A DNA stretch of 64,000 nt, taken from Natronoflexus pectinivorans (GTDB taxonomy: Bacteria > Bacteroidota > Bacteroidia > Bacteroidales > Marinilabiliaceae). Every line of letters begins with the position of its first letter. Position 1 is the stretch's first letter. The stretch covers positions 62,001 to 126,000 of the forward strand of contig NZ_SLWK01000004.1 of the NCBI RefSeq assembly GCF_004345615.1. Reading direction: 5' to 3'. Positions 18,631-29,023 of this stretch are shown here, piece by piece. Both the position numbers and the translations under genes were made by a program. The notes below the pieces were generated by a model. That model searched no databases and was not told the origin of the DNA. It saw only the letters and a list, made by a program, of their open reading frames with translations.

Positions 18631-18663
18631 AAAAAGGCTTTCGAAAATCGAAAGCCTTTTTTA
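18631..18663. terminator. bidirectional terminator between rpoD and the GT4 gene
   Basis: Perfect 14-bp stem, arms 18631-18644 and 18648-18661 with a 3-nt loop; A-run on one side and T-run on the other. It fills the 40 nt between the two convergent stop codons. Confidence 0.9.
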
Positions 18664-19779
18664 TTAATCATTTTTTGTGATAGCAGGAAAAAACTCATTT
18701 AAAACCATCTCTTCGCATTTCCAATTTAAATGTTGAGTTGCCTTTTTTAGACTTTCTCGCCACTCATTTCTTAAATCAACAGACTCGCAGGCAATTTTAA
18801 TTGCTTCGGCAATTTCCTTTGGCTCCATCGTATTTAAAAGAATTCCGGTCTTATATTTCTCAACAATTTCTCGTATGTCCGGGAAACCTGTTGCTATAAC
18901 CGGTAAACCCATAGCCGGATAATCAAATATGCGATTGGGCAAAGAGTGATAATAGTTCAGACCCATATTCTCAAGCAGACAAAGTCCCACATGAGCATTT
19001 GTAGCATGCTTGCTTAGTTCCTCAAAGGGAAGCCAGCCAAGAAACTCAACCTGCCTTTCCAGATTTTCATTTATCACCAACTGCCGCAATTCGTAATCTA
19101 TATCTCCCGAACCAGCAATGATTAACTTATAGTGAGGTAAATGTTTCATTGCCAAAATTGATGCTTCAAGACCTCTTCCTATATTCAGGGCTCCCTGATA
19201 ATAAACTATTGGAGAATCACTTACAGGACGAATCTCAGAAATTGTATCAGGTGCATAAGGGACATTTCGAAGTAAGAAGAATTCCTTGTTGTATCTGGAT
19301 CGATAAATATCCTGCAACCCGCGCGAAACTGTAAAACCCTTCTTTACTCCCGGCAGCAATAGCTTTTCTAAAAATAACCAGATATACTGTATAAAAGGTC
19401 TGATTTTCACTTCAGGTGTTTCAGGCATATACTCATGGCTATCGAATACAACGGGAACTCTTTTCAGAAAGCCGGCTAAACGACAGGCAGAAAGTGTATC
19501 CAGATCAACTGAAACTATGTGATCTGATTTTTTAAATAACAAAATCCAAAACAATGCAATATTATAATAAATATAAAAGAATGGACCTTTGTTTACAGGA
19601 CAGGAAAACCGGTAGTGTTGTCCTTTTCGACCATCCGGGATTTTTGCGTCAGGCCATCTTCTCCCTATCAATAATACATCGTATCCACGCTGATCTAGAG
19701 AGCCTGCAAGCTTTGCCACCCTGTTATCGGTAACGAGATTATTAATTACAGTTATGACAACACGCTTTTTTTTTGCCAT
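18664..19779 (-). CDS. GT4-type glycosyltransferase
   Basis: GT-B fold, retaining glycosyltransferase of family 4. The N-terminal half begins VVITVINNLVTDNRVAKLAGSL, typical of GT4 proteins that bind the acceptor. The C-terminal half has the nucleotide-sugar site with GRGLEASI, KLIIAGSGDIDYELR and LPNRIFDYPAMGLPVIATG. Donor and acceptor cannot be told from the sequence. No polysaccharide cluster adjoins it; the NusG paralogue at 22.2 kb is the nearest gene with a known link to surface polysaccharide in this phylum. Confidence 0.85.
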   Translation of the reverse strand: MAKKKRVVITVINNLVTDNRVAKLAGSLDQRGYDVLLIGRRWPDAKIPDGRKGQHYRFSCPVNKGPFFYIYYNIALFWILLFKKSDHIVSVDLDTLSACRLAGFLKRVPVVFDSHEYMPETPEVKIRPFIQYIWLFLEKLLLPGVKKGFTVSRGLQDIYRSRYNKEFFLLRNVPYAPDTISEIRPVSDSPIVYYQGALNIGRGLEASILAMKHLPHYKLIIAGSGDIDYELRQLVINENLERQVEFLGWLPFEELSKHATNAHVGLCLLENMGLNYYHSLPNRIFDYPAMGLPVIATGFPDIREIVEKYKTGILLNTMEPKEIAEAIKIACESVDLRNEWRESLKKATQHLNWKCEEMVLNEFFPAITKND

Positions 19780-19820
19780 TATTTACAACAATTATTATCA
19801 GACACTTCCGTATATATATA

Positions 19821-19855
19821 AAACCTTCCTGTTCAACAATGAAACAGGAAGGTTT
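19821..19855 (-). terminator. intrinsic terminator of gyrB
   Basis: Perfect 13-bp stem, arms 19821-19833 and 19843-19855 with a 9-nt loop. Read on the - strand it is followed by a T-rich run. It lies 34 nt after the gyrB stop. Confidence 0.85.
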
Positions 19856-19889
19856 ATTATAATATGAAGCCAAAAATCATATTGATGTA

Positions 19890-22192
<2,303 letters not shown>

Positions 22193-22696
22193 TTGAAAAA
22201 CGAGATTCAACATAAATGGTATGCCTTATACACCAAGTCCAGGTCGGAAAAGAAAGTGCGTGATCAGTTAACTGCAATGGAAATTAAAGCCTATTTACCA
22301 TTAAAGCGGGAATTAAAACAATGGAGTGACAGAAAAAAATGGGTGGAAACACCCATTATCAGCTCATATATATTTGTAAACATTGCTGCTGCAGATTATA
22401 AACGTGTTTTTGAAGCCAATGGAGTTGTTTCATATGTTTCACACAAAGGTAAAGCGGTAACCATTCCTGATCACGAGATTGAAGCAATGCAAAAAACGGT
22501 TGAAAACAAGTTGTCTTTCAGTGTTGAAACCGGGGATATCGTAAAAGGTCAGAATGTTACTGTTACATCAGGTCCTTTAAAAGGGGTAAGTGGCATTGTT
22601 ACAGAAATAAAAGGAAATAAAAAATTACATATTCAGATCAGCCACATTGGTTATACATTGGTCATCAATCTTGAGAACGACACAGTGGATTTCTGA
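22193..22696 (+). CDS. NusG paralogue, UpxY-type antitermination factor
   Basis: A 167-residue protein with the NusG N-terminal domain (KWYALYTKSRSEKKVRDQL at residues 8-26; PIISSYIFVNI) and a C-terminal KOW domain (GPLKGVSGIVTEIKG). Such paralogues in Bacteroidota are UpxY-like factors that let RNA polymerase read through long surface-polysaccharide operons. The start must be TTG at 22193, as the next in-frame ATG (residue 30) would delete the conserved first strand WYALYT. It is not followed by a polysaccharide operon but faces a nucleotidyltransferase-like gene 5 nt away, so its target is likely elsewhere. Confidence 0.85.
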   Translation: MKNEIQHKWYALYTKSRSEKKVRDQLTAMEIKAYLPLKRELKQWSDRKKWVETPIISSYIFVNIAAADYKRVFEANGVVSYVSHKGKAVTIPDHEIEAMQKTVENKLSFSVETGDIVKGQNVTVTSGPLKGVSGIVTEIKGNKKLHIQISHIGYTLVINLENDTVDF

Positions 22697-22701
22697 CAGA
22701 A

Positions 22702-23844
22702 TTACAATTTGTCTTTTATTTTCTGAAAGAACATTCTTAATGTGTTCCTGAACAAATACGCTAACCTTATTAATATATTTCGTTTTAATCCGGCATTATC
22801 ATTATTAATCAATTGTTTCAGAAAACTGTATTTTTCTCTAAAACCTTTTGAATTCCAAAACCTCTCCCATGCAATAGAGTAGCTGTACTCCAGCTTTTGT
22901 TCTCCTGTACCCCTTGTAAATCTGATTAAAATCTTTAAATCTCTCTTTTGTCTATTCTTTAAAGGGAGATTAAAGTATACACCGGGGTTTAGTATGTTAT
23001 AAAAGGAAAGAATCAAAACCACAGGCTCATATATTCTGAATTGATGTGCTTTTAAAAGCACATCATCCCACGAAAGCTCATCATAGTAATCCATCAGTTT
23101 CTTAATATCCATCAGCCACCCCAACCGGGTGCCTCCCATTTTAAAATTATAATACGTATGCAAACATGTGTATAAAATTTGAGAACATGGATCCAGTGAA
23201 ATCATCCCAGATTTTTCATCGCGCAATGCGCTCTTCCACACCTCATCCACAGGGATTTTAAAAGAAGCATTCTGCGGAAAAAGCGTTCGGTGCACCTCAA
23301 TGGTTGCCCCCCTGTACATGACCGGAGGAAGGTGATGACCTGTAACATCTTGTTTGACATTTTTATAGCCGTTATCAGGCCAAAGCAATTTCCAGGCCGT
23401 TTCGGCCTGTTCTTCTTTAACGAGTATATCTATATCACTGAACGGTCGGAAAGCAGGATTTTCATACACTACCGCTGAAAGAAAACTTCCTTTCAGAACG
23501 ATGGCCTCAATTCCGTTTTTATGGAACAGAGAGAGTATTTCGTTTAGAATTTGATTGAATAGAAGGTTTCTCGCGTAAATTGATAGAAAATCTTTTTTTA
23601 GCTCTTCAAATCCAGTCTCAGAAAATTGATTTGCAGAAGGGCTTTTATATAAAAGTTGCGATAAACCATGCTTTCGTGCAAAAATGATGATTTGGTGTTG
23701 AAGTTCATCATCATCAATCGGAATCATTTGAATCTGATCTCTAAAAAGAGCATCAATAACCCATTTCTCTTCCGCTTGGAGAAGTGAGTCCCATTGCTTG
23801 CTATTACTTTCAGGCTCTTTATCTTCAGGTGTTGATTGATGCAT
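22702..23844 (-). CDS. nucleotidyltransferase-family protein (PF14907-like)
   Basis: A 380-residue protein with the minimal nucleotidyltransferase core: LKGSFLSAVVY (the GS motif, about residue 137) followed by FRPFSDIDILVKEE, with the paired Asp residues that bind metal. HHLPPVMYRGATIEVHRTL supplies the third strand region. This fits the uncharacterised nucleotidyltransferase family PF14907, often found beside surface-polysaccharide or peptide-maturation genes. Substrate unknown. It converges on the NusG paralogue with 5 nt between stop codons and lies downstream of gdhA on the same strand, with a terminator between. Confidence 0.75.
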   Translation of the reverse strand: MHQSTPEDKEPESNSKQWDSLLQAEEKWVIDALFRDQIQMIPIDDDELQHQIIIFARKHGLSQLLYKSPSANQFSETGFEELKKDFLSIYARNLLFNQILNEILSLFHKNGIEAIVLKGSFLSAVVYENPAFRPFSDIDILVKEEQAETAWKLLWPDNGYKNVKQDVTGHHLPPVMYRGATIEVHRTLFPQNASFKIPVDEVWKSALRDEKSGMISLDPCSQILYTCLHTYYNFKMGGTRLGWLMDIKKLMDYYDELSWDDVLLKAHQFRIYEPVVLILSFYNILNPGVYFNLPLKNRQKRDLKILIRFTRGTGEQKLEYSYSIAWERFWNSKGFREKYSFLKQLINNDNAGLKRNILIRLAYLFRNTLRMFFQKIKDKL

Positions 23845-23879
23845 ATCAGCTACTTATTTGTTAACAAAGTAAGCAAAAA

Positions 23880-23911
23880 AAACCTTCGAACACCAATGTG
23901 TTCGAAGGTTT
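23880..23911 (-). terminator. intrinsic terminator of gdhA
   Basis: Perfect 14-bp stem, arms 23880-23893 and 23898-23911, with a 4-nt loop. On the - strand it is followed by a run of eight T residues. It sits 22 nt after the gdhA stop. Confidence 0.92.
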
Positions 23912-23933
23912 GATTATATGCGTACTGAATTTA

Positions 23934-25289
23934 TTATACCAATCCTTGAGCCAACATGGCATTAGCTACTTTGTGGAAACCACTGATATTGGCTCCGTTT
24001 ACGTAGTTTACATAGCCACTTGCATCAGTCCCGTTTTTAACACACGCCTCGTGAATGTTTATCATTATGGAATGAAGTTTAGCATCCACCTCTTCAGGAG
24101 TCCATTGCAGACGCATTGAATTTTGAGACATTTCCAATCCTGAAACAGCAACACCTCCGGCATTGGCAGCCTTTCCTGGTCCATAAAGGATTTTTCTGTC
24201 GTGGAAAACTTTAATGGCTTCGGGGGTGGATGGCATGTTTGCACCTTCGGCAACACAAAAGCATCCGTTTTCAACCAAAACCTGGGCGTCGTCTCCATTC
24301 AACTCATTCTGAGTGGCACAAGGAAGAGCAATATCGCATTTTGCTTTCCACGGGCGAGTTCCTTCCCAGTATTCAGCCTCAGGATATTTCTCTGCATATT
24401 CCTTTATTCTACCACGAATGGCATTCTTAAGCATCATTACATATTCAAGCTTTTCTGTGGTAATTCCTTTCGGATCGTAAATTGAGCCGTTAGAATCAGA
24501 AAATGTTACAACTTTTCCACCCAATTCAATCACTTTTTGTGCTGCATATTGAGCAACGTTTCCAGAACCACTTATTGCAACAGTTTTTCCTTTGAAGCTA
24601 TCGTTGCGGGTTTTAAGCATCTCCTGTGCAAAGTAAACAGTTCCAAAACCAGTTGCTTCCGGACGCAACGGACTACCACCAAAATCAAGTCCTTTTCCGG
24701 TAAATGTACCGGTGAACTCATTGCGTAATCTTTTGTATTGTCCAAACATATAGGCAACCTCTCGTCCACCAACACCAATATCTCCGGCAGGTACATCAAG
24801 ATTTGGACCAATGTGACGATGCAATTCAGTAATGAATGACTGGCAGAATTTCATCACTTCATTATCCGACTTTCCTTTTGGGTTAAAATCGGAACCTCCT
24901 TTTCCACCACCCATTGGCAGTGAGGTCAAGCTATTTTTGAAAACTTGTTCGAATGCAAGAAACTTTAAAATTCCCAGATTAACCGATGCATGAAAACGTA
25001 TTCCTCCTTTGTAGGGACCAATGGCGCTGTTCATTTGTACACGAAAACCTCTGTTTATCTGAACTTCTCCACGATCATCAAGCCATGGAACTCTGAACAT
25101 GATGACACGTTCCGGTTCAGCCATTCTTTCAAGAATCTTGTTTTTCATTAAAACGGGATTCTCAACGATAAATGGAGCCAAACTTTCTACAACTTCATGT
25201 ACTGCCTGATAAAATTCCGGTTCAGCCGGATTGCGCGATTGAATACCGGCCATAAAATCTTCAACGTAACGGGATACCTGGTTCTTCAT
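23934..25289 (-). CDS. gdhA: NADP-type glutamate dehydrogenase
   Basis: Hexameric enzyme for reductive amination of 2-oxoglutarate to glutamate; 451 residues, close to E. coli GdhA (447). Visible are the substrate site GPYKGGIRFHASVN, the catalytic-lysine motif LPMGGGKGGSDFNPKGKSD, the catalytic-Asp motif VPAGDIGVGGREVAYMFG and the dinucleotide motif AISGSGNVAQYAA. Overall it follows the NADP-dependent small type rather than the long NAD type. A -7-like box CAAAAATA (25385-25392; TATTTTTG on the - strand) stands about 100 nt upstream. Confidence 0.95.
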   Translation of the reverse strand: MKNQVSRYVEDFMAGIQSRNPAEPEFYQAVHEVVESLAPFIVENPVLMKNKILERMAEPERVIMFRVPWLDDRGEVQINRGFRVQMNSAIGPYKGGIRFHASVNLGILKFLAFEQVFKNSLTSLPMGGGKGGSDFNPKGKSDNEVMKFCQSFITELHRHIGPNLDVPAGDIGVGGREVAYMFGQYKRLRNEFTGTFTGKGLDFGGSPLRPEATGFGTVYFAQEMLKTRNDSFKGKTVAISGSGNVAQYAAQKVIELGGKVVTFSDSNGSIYDPKGITTEKLEYVMMLKNAIRGRIKEYAEKYPEAEYWEGTRPWKAKCDIALPCATQNELNGDDAQVLVENGCFCVAEGANMPSTPEAIKVFHDRKILYGPGKAANAGGVAVSGLEMSQNSMRLQWTPEEVDAKLHSIMINIHEACVKNGTDASGYVNYVNGANISGFHKVANAMLAQGLV

Positions 25290-25685
25290 TTTTCTTAAAT
25301 AATTAAATTATACAATACTTTATATAACCATGATCATTGTCATGAATACGGACTAAAAATAGCTACTAAATAAATTTCGACTGACAAAAATACAACAAAT
25401 TATATCATTTCACTTACAACTTAACCGTTTTTTTCCAAAATTAATAACAAACTATTTGGTAGAATTATTACTTTAACTAAAAAATGAAATACGAACACCA
25501 TTAAATTGAAGGGTAATTATTCCTATTTTTGTAAAAAAAATGAATTAAGCATGCATTATCAGTACTCCTGTAAGAATTAAATGTAAAATTAAAAGTGTAA
25601 TCTTCGGGAAAAGAACATTTTGAATAGATTAATTTATATTTCATAATTTTAGTTATCGCTATTTATTGATTAACATATCACTCAA
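25290..25685. other. intergenic region between gdhA and the small Cys-rich gene
   Basis: Divergent, strongly AT-rich. It contains a - strand TATTTTTG (25385-25392) facing gdhA and a + strand TATTTTTG (25524-25531) facing the 59-residue gene. Neither has a well-spaced TTTG partner. No other feature seen. Confidence 0.4.
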
Positions 25686-25865
25686 ATGAAAAATAAAAAA
25701 TCGTGCTTCGTTTGTAACGAAATCATTGAAATAGAAGAGATAACATACAACAAAGTAGTTAACCTCCCCGTTTGTAAAAAATGTAAGAATACTGAAAAAG
25801 AAAAAAGCGCAGAAACCAGTGCTCTGGACTCGTTGGGCGAAGGTTTTGTTTGTGGATGTATTTGA
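25686..25865 (+). CDS. 59-residue six-cysteine protein
   Basis: An ATG-started frame encodes MKNKKSCFVC... with Cys7-x2-Cys10, Cys30-x2-Cys33 and a C-terminal Cys56-x-Cys58 (FVCGCI, end of protein). The paired CxxC knuckles 20 residues apart are the layout of a zinc ribbon or rubredoxin-like site. The linker (residues 34-55) is polar and Glu/Lys-rich. The protein carries no signal or membrane segment, so it is probably cytosolic. It converges on the head-GIN gene with 6 nt between stop codons. I do not recognise the family. Third-position use is like the neighbours, and the spacing of cysteines argues that it is real. Confidence 0.65.
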   Translation: MKNKKSCFVCNEIIEIEEITYNKVVNLPVCKKCKNTEKEKSAETSALDSLGEGFVCGCI

Positions 25866-25871
25866 AAATAA

Positions 25872-26663
25872 TCAATAGGAAATAAAACGCTGAATGATTC
25901 CATCTCCCTGAATACTTTGGATAAGCTCAGGATATCCAGTGTAAAACACTCTACCAGAACCATCAATAACTACATTTAACAGCTCATCTGCGTGACAATA
26001 AATCAATCCCGACCCATACAAATAAACCCTTGTACTGTTTGCCTCCAAATGAATTCCATCAATTATACCGGAACCTTCCTGAACCAGTCTTAATGTATCC
26101 ACCTTACCCTTAAGTGATGTTTCACCAGAACCAATTTGTCTGACAAAAAAATTCCCAAACAAACCTTTTAACATCGCTCTGGCGCCGCTTTCTGAAATAT
26201 AATTAAAATCATCTACTTCGATGCTGTCAGTTTCTATATATGATCCTCCGGTATTATTTATTCTTAAGCGGGGAAGATTAAATTGTGATAATCTGACTTT
26301 TCCATTTCCACTGTTATCAATACTAGACAAAACAGGTGTTGAAACAAGAATATTGATGGCATTAACCGGGTGTAGATTGAAATTATTGCGTCGACGAATA
26401 ATCAGTCTGGAGTTTTCGATCTCAGTAACAACATAAGGAATTAAATTTGCATCTCCTGTAACGGTAACTCCCCACTCCTCCCCTTGGATAATGGTAACTA
26501 CAAAATCATTAAGCACCTCTACTTCCCGAAATGTACCGGTTTCCCGAACATTTTCTGTCAGAATTCCGTCACCAAAAAGATCAAGATTAATTATTCCTTC
26601 ACAAGAAATGAACAGAAAAGCACCGAATAAAAAGCACCTAGTATTGCGAAGGAATATACTCAT
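25872..26663 (-). CDS. head-GIN domain (DUF2807) lipoprotein
   Basis: A 263-residue protein with a lipoprotein signal (FLFGAFLFISC) and a repetitive beta-rich body. It contains FREVEVLNDFVVTI, VTVTGDANLIPYVVTEIEN and repeats of the form IDNSGNGKV, INNTGG, SESGARA, QIGSGET, QEGSGII and YLYGSG, the stacked G-S-G turns typical of the DUF2807 putative auto-transporter adhesin head domain. Such proteins are common in Bacteroidota and are thought to be envelope proteins, but no biochemical role is established. Length and layout are usual for the family. Confidence 0.85.
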   Translation of the reverse strand: MSIFLRNTRCFLFGAFLFISCEGIINLDLFGDGILTENVRETGTFREVEVLNDFVVTIIQGEEWGVTVTGDANLIPYVVTEIENSRLIIRRRNNFNLHPVNAINILVSTPVLSSIDNSGNGKVRLSQFNLPRLRINNTGGSYIETDSIEVDDFNYISESGARAMLKGLFGNFFVRQIGSGETSLKGKVDTLRLVQEGSGIIDGIHLEANSTRVYLYGSGLIYCHADELLNVVIDGSGRVFYTGYPELIQSIQGDGIIQRFISY

Positions 26664-26763
26664 ATATGTACAACAAATTAACTTCTGTTTGTCACAAAGT
26701 TACTTACAACCATTGAAAATTGCCAGAAATTAATCTTTATTGACAATTAAAAAACCTAAATAA

Positions 26764-26794
26764 ATTGCATTGAAAAGTTTTTTTTCTATCTTTA
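26764..26794 (+). promoter_or_regulatory. promoter upstream of the nitroreductase leader hairpin
   Basis: ATTG (26764-26767), 19 nt, TATCTTTA (26787-26794): near-consensus Bacteroidetes promoter. Predicted start near 26800, so the hairpin at 26823-26854 would begin about 22 nt into the transcript. Confidence 0.5.
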
Positions 26795-26822
26795 CAATGC
26801 TTTTGGTTTAATATTTAAAGAG

Positions 26823-26863
26823 AAGGGGATGGTAACTTCGGTTACAATCCCCTTATTCATTTT
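26823..26863 (+). ncRNA. UUCG-tetraloop hairpin: leader attenuator or terminator of a ~60-nt RNA
   Basis: Stem AAGGGGAT (26823-26830) with ATCCCCTT (26847-26854), one G/A mismatch, then GTAAC with GTTAC closed by the loop TTCG. UUCG loops are unusually stable. A T-rich run (ATTCATTTTTAT) follows. It lies just after a promoter and 143 nt before the nitroreductase start, so it could end a short RNA or attenuate the gene. Confidence 0.5.
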
Positions 26864-26996
26864 TATAAAACAAAGAGATTTCTTTATGAACCGTGCATAA
26901 GCGAGAGACTCAAATCAAGAAATTGGATTCCGGTATCATCAGGACTCAAACATGTTTTCCCAATCCATCCCAATAACTTAAACAAATTAATTTCTA

Positions 26997-27533
26997 ATGA
27001 AAGTTATGGACGTCTTCAGAAAAAGAGAATCAGTAAGATCTTACAAATCAGAATTGGTTAGTGAAAAAGAACTGCTTGAAATACTGGAAGCAGGCCGAAT
27101 TGCTCCATCAGCAGTAAATTTTCAGCCATGGCGGTTTATTGTAATCGATGACCCCGAACTTCTGAAAGAAGTAAATAAAGCATATCCCAGAGAATGGTTT
27201 AAAACTGCTCCCCAGGTAATTATTGTATGCGGAAATCATGATGAATCATGGAAACGTAAACTGGACAACAAAGATCATTGCGATATTGACGTTGCCATTG
27301 CCATTGATCATATGACGCTGGCTGCTGCAGAAAAAGGAATCGGCACTTGTTGGGTATGTAATTTTAATCCGACAATTATACGAGATGTGCTAAATCTTCC
27401 TCAGGAACTGGAGCCTGTTGCATTGCTCCCTGTCGGATATCCGGATAACCCTGCTCAAGCAGAAGTAAAAATGCGAAAACCACTATCAAAAATTGCTTTC
27501 AGAAACTCACTTAATAATCCCTTTCAAATATAG
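26997..27533 (+). CDS. nitroreductase-family FMN oxidoreductase
   Basis: A 178-residue protein of the NfsB/FRase-like superfamily, which uses FMN and NAD(P)H to reduce nitro compounds, quinones or similar substrates. The FMN-phosphate motif RKRESVRSYKS is at residues 8-18, followed by APSAVNFQPWRF and, near the C-terminus, EKGIGTCWVCNF with VALLPVGYPD. The start could also be the ATG three codons in (MDVFRK). Its real substrate cannot be deduced. The long hairpin-containing leader upstream may control it. Confidence 0.88.
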   Translation: MKVMDVFRKRESVRSYKSELVSEKELLEILEAGRIAPSAVNFQPWRFIVIDDPELLKEVNKAYPREWFKTAPQVIIVCGNHDESWKRKLDNKDHCDIDVAIAIDHMTLAAAEKGIGTCWVCNFNPTIIRDVLNLPQELEPVALLPVGYPDNPAQAEVKMRKPLSKIAFRNSLNNPFQI

Positions 27534-27893
27534 CAAGTCGGTGATTTTGCAATAATTAGTGATCGACTTAATAATATAGATTTCTCGCTCTGCTCGAATT
27601 GACAAAACTTTCAGAAAGTCAAGGCGAGTGATTGGGTGATGGCGGCTTCACCGCCATCGCCCAATCACCTCTCACAACGAAAAAGCCTGTCATTTCAAGC
27701 GAAGCGAGAAATCGATTACATGATTACTAATTTAGAAAAACTTAGTCGGGCAGTAGTGATTTTGAAGTATCAACACTTTATAATACAAGGAGAAGCCGCA
27801 TAACCGAATAGCTATAAGGCTTATCCTTTTTCATAAAATCATTCTACACCCAATCATTCATTTTTAAATGAATAGATTGCTGGCATTGATCTA
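27534..27893. other. intergenic region filled by a nested inverted repeat
   Basis: Separates the convergent nitroreductase and DUF6588 genes. The central 135 nt are the repeat described at 27579-27713; the flanks are AT-rich with no gene. Confidence 0.7.
27579..27713. repeat. nested inverted repeat, copy A
   Basis: Outer arms 27579-27604 (GATTTCTCGCT...GACA) and 27688-27713 (TGTCATTTC...GAGAAATC) are imperfect inverted repeats. Inside lies an 18-bp hairpin, arms 27628-27645 and 27651-27668, with a CTTCA loop and one G-T wobble. A smaller palindrome ACTTTCAGAAAGT sits at 27607-27619. The outer arm resembles an intergenic element I recall as common in Bacteroidota genomes. A second copy with a different core is at 61220-61361. 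Confidence 0.85.
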
Positions 27894-28871
27894 TCATCGC
27901 ATATTTATGCCAACTCCAAAAGTCAACATGGAATAATCGCCTACGGTATAATCCCCATGGAAAGCAATAACTCCCAAACGCAAACGCATTCCGGCATTAA
28001 AATCAAACCCGTTTGTTTTATAGGAGAGAGAAATTGGGTCATTACCAAGAACAGGACCATAATCACCTTTTAAGTCAAAATCACTATTGGTTGAATTATA
28101 TCCCATTCCGGTATAAATAGAGATAAAGGGAATATTTACCCCCAAAAGGAAGCGCGTGGTTAATGCACCTGAGGAAATATCAAGACTCTGGTTTGAACCT
28201 TCACCAAACTGCTGAACCGAGACGTCACTTCCAAACCTGGTGTAACCAACCAAAACACTGGAATTTATTAATGGCATGTGCCTAATAACAGGAATGTACT
28301 CCTTAACACTATGACGAACTCCAAAACCCCACAAATTAACTTTTCCGGCATCTCCTGCGGAGATGGTTGGAATAATTCTGGCAGAAACTTCAGTTCGGTA
28401 TGGCAAACCTACACCTATTTGAAGCAAAGGCAAAGGAAAACGGTCGAAACCGGTTCCATTGGGCATTTCAAATGATTGCTCGGCATTTTCAGGTCCATAT
28501 AACAAAACCGGTCTGTCGGACATTTTCCCGGCAATGGTAGGAGCTATACTTACGTTTTCATCCTGCAATCGCCAATTTCCTTCAAGATTATTTAGATCAA
28601 AACTTTTCCCGGAAGAAGGAACACTTACCATGTTTACGTTAAAAGTCAGATTAAATCCGGCCACACGATGAACCCTGGCAGAGGTGTACCAGCCACCATT
28701 CAATGACGTACCCAACATCTCTCCATAAGGTTTCAGATATGCTTCCGAAAGAATGGTTGCATCTTCAATTCCCATTTCAAGAAAACGGGTAACATCCTTC
28801 TGCGCATAAGAAACATTTAAAGAGAATATAAAACCTGCTCCCAACAGCAAGAAACTTCTAATTAATTTCAT
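27894..28871 (-). CDS. DUF6588 family exported protein
   Basis: A 325-residue protein from the ATG at 28871. The upstream extension to 28895 adds residues before a good signal peptide (MKLIRSFLLLGAGFIFSLNVSYA). The mature part has FLEMGIEDATILSEAYLKPYGEMLGTSLNGGWY, the hallmark start of the DUF6588 family of Bacteroidota. It is followed by beta-strand repeats with Gly/aromatic alternation and ends GDYSMLTFGVGINM, consistent with an outer-membrane barrel. Function unknown. Confidence 0.8.
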   Translation of the reverse strand: MKLIRSFLLLGAGFIFSLNVSYAQKDVTRFLEMGIEDATILSEAYLKPYGEMLGTSLNGGWYTSARVHRVAGFNLTFNVNMVSVPSSGKSFDLNNLEGNWRLQDENVSIAPTIAGKMSDRPVLLYGPENAEQSFEMPNGTGFDRFPLPLLQIGVGLPYRTEVSARIIPTISAGDAGKVNLWGFGVRHSVKEYIPVIRHMPLINSSVLVGYTRFGSDVSVQQFGEGSNQSLDISSGALTTRFLLGVNIPFISIYTGMGYNSTNSDFDLKGDYGPVLGNDPISLSYKTNGFDFNAGMRLRLGVIAFHGDYTVGDYSMLTFGVGINMR

Positions 28872-29023
28872 AACATATAGTATTTGATTAAACAAAAAGC
28901 AACATGGTTGCTTCTACAATTATAGCAACACATTTATTAAGTAACAAAAAAAATAGTTGCTCGTTCATTATTGATTCGTTAAAATTGCAACTTAATATAT
29001 AACCAGAAAACAGAGACAACAAC

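Larger units (their letters stand above)
26664..26996. other. intergenic region holding a promoter and a strong leader hairpin
   Basis: Between the divergent head-GIN and nitroreductase genes. It holds the promoter-hairpin unit at 26764-26856, given separately, and then about 140 nt of leader without an evident reading frame. Confidence 0.6.

Noticed and set aside
25682-25966. - strand open frame of 94 codons near the head-GIN gene
   Set aside because: It overlaps both the head-GIN gene and the six-cysteine gene in another frame; its translation has no recognisable pattern, whereas both overlapped genes do.
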